NCBI RefSeq assembly: GCF_023721835.1
Contig: NZ_JAMKFE010000014.1
Coordinates: 62,001 to 126,000 of the forward strand
Direction of reading: 5' to 3'
DNA: 64,000 bases
Source: Caldimonas mangrovi
GTDB lineage: Bacteria > Pseudomonadota > Gammaproteobacteria > Burkholderiales > Burkholderiaceae_C
A program made the translations under genes and the position numbers. Below the pieces are notes generated by a model, which saw only the letters and a list, made by a program, of their open reading frames with translations, was not told the origin of the DNA and did no database searches. This document shows, piece after piece, positions 60,683 to 64,000 of this stretch; the stretch's first letter is position 1, and the number at the start of each line of letters is the position of its first letter.

Positions 60683-62491
60683 ATGTCTGCAGGCTTTTAC
60701 CCCGGCGCGCTGTTGCGCGCGGCCGCCCTGACCCTGGCCGTGACCGGCGGCGCCACCCAAGCCGGCGGCGACCCGGCCCCTCTGCCGCCCGGCAGGAGCA
60801 CCGCGGTGCCACCCGCCGGTGCTGAAGGACGGCCGACCGACCAACTGATTGTCAAATACCGCGACGACACCGCGGCCCTGCCCAGCCGCGCGCTGTCCGC
60901 AACGCTGCCTCGCACCGCGGCGACCCTGGCACGGCTGGCGGTGCAGGTGCAGGACCGCCGGCCGCTGGGCACGCGAGCGCAGGTACTGAAACTCAGCCGT
61001 GCGCTCCCGCTCGCCGAAGCGGCACGGCTGGCCCGCGACCTGGCCGCCGACGACGCCAGCATCGACTACGCCGAACCCGACCGTCTGCTGACCCGCCAGG
61101 CGGTGCCGACCGATCCGCGCTACGGCGAGCAGTGGCATTACTTCGAGCCGACCGGGGGCATCAATGCGCCGGCCGCGTGGGATCGCGCCACCGGCGCCGG
61201 TGTGGTCGTCGCGGTGCTCGACACCGGCGTGCGGCCGCACGCGGATTTGCTGCCCAACTTGTTGCCCGGGTACGACTTCATCGCGACCGGCTTCGTCGCC
61301 AACGACGGTGACGGGCGTGACGCCGATGCGAGCGACCCTGGCGACGCAGTCCAGGCAGGCGAGTGCGGCGGCGGCCAGCCGGTGGTCGATGAACCGAGCA
61401 GCTGGCATGGCACCCACGTTGCCGGCACCGTGGCCGCCGCCGCAGACGGCCGGGGTGTCGTCGGCGTGGCTCATGGCGCGAAGCTGTTGCCGGTGCGCGT
61501 GCTCGGCCGCTGCGGGGGCTACACCTCGGACATCGCCGAAGCGATCGTCTGGGCGGCGGGCGGCAGTGTGGCCGGGGTGCCGGCCAACCCGCGTCCGGCG
61601 CGCGTCATCAACCTCTCGCTGGGCGGGCCGGGCGGCTGCGCCCAGACCACGCAAGCAGCGATCGACCAGGCACGCAGCCGGGGGGCTGTCGTCGTCGTCG
61701 CCGCGGGCAATTCCGCACAGGACGCCGCGCAGTTCTCGCCGGCCAGCTGCCGAGGGGTTGTCACCGTCGCCGCCACGACGCGCGAGGGCGGCCGCGCGTA
61801 CTACTCCAACCACGGCGCCACGGTGGAACTGTCGGCTCCGGGTGGGGAGGCCTATGCCATCGAGGCAGACGGCGTGCTGTCCACGCTGAACACCGGCCAC
61901 GACGCGCCGGCCGCCGACGGCTACGCTTACTACCAGGGCACGTCGATGGCCGCGCCGCATGTCTCCGGCGTCGCGGCACTGGTGCTCGAACGCGCGCCCG
62001 GGCTTGCGCCGGACGCGGTCGGCGAGCTGCTGGCCGGTACGGCGCGTGCTTTTCCGGCTGCCTGCGACGGCTGCGGCCGCGGCATCGTCGATGCGGCGGC
62101 CGCGGTGACGGCCGCCGCAGGTGGCGGCGACACCGGACTCGCCGAGATAGAGCCGAACGACCGGCGCATCGAGGCGCAAGTGGTCGCCGCGTCCGGCACA
62201 ACCGTCGACGGCAGCATGAGCCGCCGGCGTGACCGCGACGTCTATGCGGTGTCGGTCGCTGCCGGACGCACGCTGGCCGTCGCGCTCACACCCACCGCCG
62301 ACGCCGACTACGATCTGTTCGTGTACGGCAGCGACGGGCGCCTGATCGGGCGCAGCCTGCGTGCCGCCGGCGAGGTCGACACCGTCACGCTGCCTCAGCT
62401 GAAGCCGGGCAGCTACTACGCCGAGGTGCGTTATTACAGCGGCGGCACCGGCGCGCAGGCCGGGCGTTACACGCTGCAGCTCATGTTCTAA
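60683..62491 (+). CDS. Secreted subtilisin-family (S8) serine protease with PPC domain
   Basis: A 602-residue exported protease. Signal peptide about 1-27, an inhibitor-like propeptide to about 140 (TDQLIVKYRDD), then the catalytic domain with Asp180 (AVLDTGVRPH), His242 (WHGTHVAGT), oxyanion Asn343 (AAGNS) and Ser421 (GTSMAAPHVSG). The last about 105 residues (EIEPNDRRIEAQVV to the end) are a bacterial pre-peptidase C-terminal domain that aids secretion. GGAGG lies 8 nt before the ATG. The family is often secreted for protein degradation. A terminator follows. Confidence 0.93.
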   Translation: MSAGFYPGALLRAAALTLAVTGGATQAGGDPAPLPPGRSTAVPPAGAEGRPTDQLIVKYRDDTAALPSRALSATLPRTAATLARLAVQVQDRRPLGTRAQVLKLSRALPLAEAARLARDLAADDASIDYAEPDRLLTRQAVPTDPRYGEQWHYFEPTGGINAPAAWDRATGAGVVVAVLDTGVRPHADLLPNLLPGYDFIATGFVANDGDGRDADASDPGDAVQAGECGGGQPVVDEPSSWHGTHVAGTVAAAADGRGVVGVAHGAKLLPVRVLGRCGGYTSDIAEAIVWAAGGSVAGVPANPRPARVINLSLGGPGGCAQTTQAAIDQARSRGAVVVVAAGNSAQDAAQFSPASCRGVVTVAATTREGGRAYYSNHGATVELSAPGGEAYAIEADGVLSTLNTGHDAPAADGYAYYQGTSMAAPHVSGVAALVLERAPGLAPDAVGELLAGTARAFPAACDGCGRGIVDAAAAVTAAAGGGDTGLAEIEPNDRRIEAQVVAASGTTVDGSMSRRRDRDVYAVSVAAGRTLAVALTPTADADYDLFVYGSDGRLIGRSLRAAGEVDTVTLPQLKPGSYYAEVRYYSGGTGAQAGRYTLQLMF

Positions 62492-62496
62492 AACAA

Positions 62497-62523
62497 AAAA
62501 CCCGCCGGATCACGGCGGGTTTT
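62497..62523. terminator. Bidirectional terminator after the protease gene
   Basis: AAAAA-CCCGCCG-GATCA-CGGCGGG-TTTT: 7-bp GC stems (62501-62507 and 62513-62519) with A-run before and T-run after. It serves both the protease gene and the convergent small gene at 62541. Confidence 0.9.
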
Positions 62524-62540
62524 CTGACCTGGTGCGGGTT

Positions 62541-62807
62541 TCAGCGCTCGTCGGCATCGAACCGGCAGGCCGCGGCGCGCAGGTCGGCGGCGAAGCTCGG
62601 CTGCGTGTGTTCGTACTGGCGCGCCATGTTCAACACGGCTTCGATCGACTCGTAGCGGGTCGGCTCCCGGTCGAACACGCGGGCGATGCGCTCGCCCAGG
62701 CTGCGCGCGCCGATGTAGGCTTGGGCGGCCAGTTGGCCCAGGGGCCGGGCACCGCGCGGAGCGATCTCGCGAGCGGCGACGTGCAGTTCCACAGTGGTAG
62801 CAGTCAT
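62541..62807 (-). CDS. Small conserved-type protein, paralogue 1
   Basis: An 88-residue soluble protein starting MTATTVELHVAAREIAPRG. It shares an N-terminal pattern (M-x-ATTVE-x-VA-x-R-x-APRGA-x-LG) and a C-terminal pattern (Y-x-TQP-AA-LR-AA) with its upstream neighbour at 62832, so the two are tandem paralogues. I know no named family. The core between is different, with ARSLGERIARVFDREPTRYE. The pair is transcribed from a region that also holds the LysR palindrome. Confidence 0.65.
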   Translation of the reverse strand: MTATTVELHVAAREIAPRGARPLGQLAAQAYIGARSLGERIARVFDREPTRYESIEAVLNMARQYEHTQPSFAADLRAAACRFDADER

Positions 62808-62831
62808 GTCTATCTCCTAGGCGAGGTCGGT

Positions 62832-63086
62832 TCAGCGGGCAAAAGCGGCCGCAAGGTAGGCCCGCGCAGCGCGGCGAAGCTCAGCCGCCTCGCGCGGCTG
62901 AGTGGCCTGATAACGATTGGCGAGGCTGTTCAGCTCATGCGCGACACGCGTGGCGTGCGGACGGCCGGTGTAGAACAGCGCCGAGACGAATTTGATGGCG
63001 CCTGCAAACACGGCGCCGAGGAAAGCGGCGCCACGCGGGGCAACGTCGCGGGTGGCGACTTGCACTTCAACGGTGGTGGCGTTCAT
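62832..63086 (-). CDS. Small conserved-type protein, paralogue 2
   Basis: An 84-residue protein starting MNATTVEVQVATRDVAPRGA, with a more hydrophobic middle (FLGAVFAGAIKFVSALFY) that may touch the membrane and a helical tail (LNSLANRYQATQPREAAELR). It is 24 bp upstream of its paralogue and divergent from the LysR gene at 63196. An AAGGACCCACC ribosome site precedes the ATG. Function is unknown; the pairing and divergent regulator suggest LysR control. Confidence 0.65.
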   Translation of the reverse strand: MNATTVEVQVATRDVAPRGAAFLGAVFAGAIKFVSALFYTGRPHATRVAHELNSLANRYQATQPREAAELRRAARAYLAAAFAR

Positions 63087-63155
63087 GGTGGGTCCTTGTG
63101 GGTCTACGATGGAACGAAGTATGGGGTAAACCCTAGATATGTCGCCAATGAATTG

Positions 63156-63176
63156 TGTGAATCATTGACATTCACA
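63156..63176. promoter_or_regulatory. Candidate LysR operator, TGTGAAT-N7-ATTCACA
   Basis: A perfect 7+7 inverted repeat centred 30 bp before the lysR start and 80 bp from the divergent small gene. The T-N11-A core fits a LysR box. The A/T-rich surroundings (ATATCGTATAACG) are a likely promoter zone. Confidence 0.6.
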
Positions 63177-63195
63177 TATCGTATAACGTCTCGCC

Positions 63196-64000
63196 ATGAG
63201 CTTTCGTACCCTGGACCTGAACCTGCTGCGCGTCTTCGACCAGGTGATGGCCGAGCAGAACCTGACCCGCGCCGCGGAGCGGCTGGCGATGACGCAGCCC
63301 GCCGTGAGCAACGCGCTGAAGCGATTGCGCGAGGCACTGGGCGACGATCTGGTGGTGCGCACCGCGTTCGGCGTCAAGCCGACTCCGCGCGCCGAAGCGT
63401 TGTGGCCCGACGTCCGTTCCGCACTGGCACGGTTGCGCGAGGCGATCGACCCGACCGTCTTCGACCCCGAGACCAGCGAGGCGAGTTTCCGTCTCGCGAT
63501 GGCCGACGCCACGGCCGCAACGCTGATGCCGCCGCTGGTCGCGGACATCGAGCAGCAGCGGGCACTGGTCAATGTGCGCGTGCTGCCGCTCACCACACGC
63601 GACCCGCGCATGCTGCTGGAACACGGCGAAGTCGACTTCGCGATCGGCTACTTTCCCGACGCGGTGGCCGCGTTGTCGTCGCAGGGGGTCAACGCCACAC
63701 TGCATCACGAGCGGCTGTGGGACGACGAATACGTCTGCGTCATGCGCAAGGGCCATCCGCTGGCCGAGGGCGAGCTGACGCTCGACGCGTTCTGCACCGC
63801 GCACCACCTGCTCGTCAGCTTTTCGGGCCGCGCGCACGGCTTCGTCGACCAGGCGCTCGCGGCCCTGAACCGCACGCGCCGCATCGTGCTGACCGTCAAC
63901 CAGTTTTTCACCGCCGGACGGGTGGTCACCCATTCCGACCTGCTGACCGTGCTGCCGCGCCAGTTCGTGCCGGCCACCGGCATGGCGCGGGAGCTGGCGA
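63196..64000 (+). CDS. LysR-family regulator, partial at window end
   Basis: The first 268 residues of a LysR protein. HTH LTRAAERLAMTQPAVSNALK; effector domain with SFRLAMADATAATLMPPLVA, VDFAIGYFPDAVAALSSQG and DEYVCVMRKGHPLAEGELT. This pattern matches the NodD/LeuO/SyrM-like LysR branch (RLREALGDDLVVRT). It is divergent from the two small paralogues across a 109-bp region with a perfect inverted repeat. The C-terminus lies outside the window. Confidence 0.9.
   Translation, partial: MSFRTLDLNLLRVFDQVMAEQNLTRAAERLAMTQPAVSNALKRLREALGDDLVVRTAFGVKPTPRAEALWPDVRSALARLREAIDPTVFDPETSEASFRLAMADATAATLMPPLVADIEQQRALVNVRVLPLTTRDPRMLLEHGEVDFAIGYFPDAVAALSSQGVNATLHHERLWDDEYVCVMRKGHPLAEGELTLDAFCTAHHLLVSFSGRAHGFVDQALAALNRTRRIVLTVNQFFTAGRVVTHSDLLTVLPRQFVPATGMARELA

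Overview
The window is 64 kb of very GC-rich, densely packed bacterial chromosome with strong third-position G/C bias. Gene content points to a betaproteobacterium of the order Burkholderiales, probably near the Rubrivivax/Leptothrix/Comamonadaceae group. The indicators are several orphan Bug (TctC-like) periplasmic receptors, a Porin_4-type porin, many LysR regulators, a GTP-dependent PEP carboxykinase, a protocatechuate meta-cleavage lower pathway (LigI/LigJ/LigK) and a GC-rich intergenic repeat ending in a CCCCC-TTGA-GGGGG hairpin. This placement is inference from gene content. I saw no rRNA, tRNA, CRISPR array, prophage or insertion sequence.

Layout. 1-9.1 kb: partial DctB-like sensor kinase, LysR/EamA divergent pair, XRE regulator, a receiver-TPR protein lacking the phosphoacceptor Asp, CoA transferase, ChaN-like protein, LysR/SDR divergent pair. 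9.1-9.6 kb: two decayed gene tails facing away from each other. 9.65-20 kb: CvpA-CAP fusion, host-attachment-type protein, two AraC regulators each beside an exporter (EamA; AzlCD), P450 with a divergent AraC, lipoprotein, GST, and a truncated histidine kinase whose His is replaced by Arg. 20-25.8 kb: alanine catabolism, with a TyrR-like sigma-54 activator divergent from dadA, an alanine:Na+ symporter and alanine racemase, and a near-perfect -24/-12 promoter in front of dadA.

25.8-35.6 kb: a LysR gene divergent from an operon for a ModA-like protein, LigJ, LigK, a DUF1932 dehydrogenase and LigI, followed by a second transcription unit with three Bug receptors and a porin. Both transcription units begin with the same palindrome (ATAGC-W-GCTAT) and a CAGAATCC element placed exactly 47 bp downstream, so they look like one regulon. 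35.6-41.5 kb: MocR-type regulator divergent from a TRAP transporter plus class II HMG-CoA reductase, which suggests mevalonate uptake and catabolism. 41.5-46.4 kb: DUF4347-like protein, LysR, a Bug receptor, a LivK-like receptor and N-formylglutamate amidohydrolase.

46.4-57.7 kb: RibD-type reductase, LysE exporter, AhpD-like protein, a cytoplasmic papain-like cysteine peptidase candidate, thiolase, a 66-bp tandem repeat, ferredoxin-NADP reductase, hybrid sensor kinase, GRDP-like protein, AbrB-family membrane protein, and a tungstate/molybdate receptor overlapping a MOSC protein. 57.8-64 kb: DUF1772-like membrane protein, PEP carboxykinase with terminator, secreted subtilase with terminator, two small paralogous proteins and a divergent LysR gene cut by the window end.
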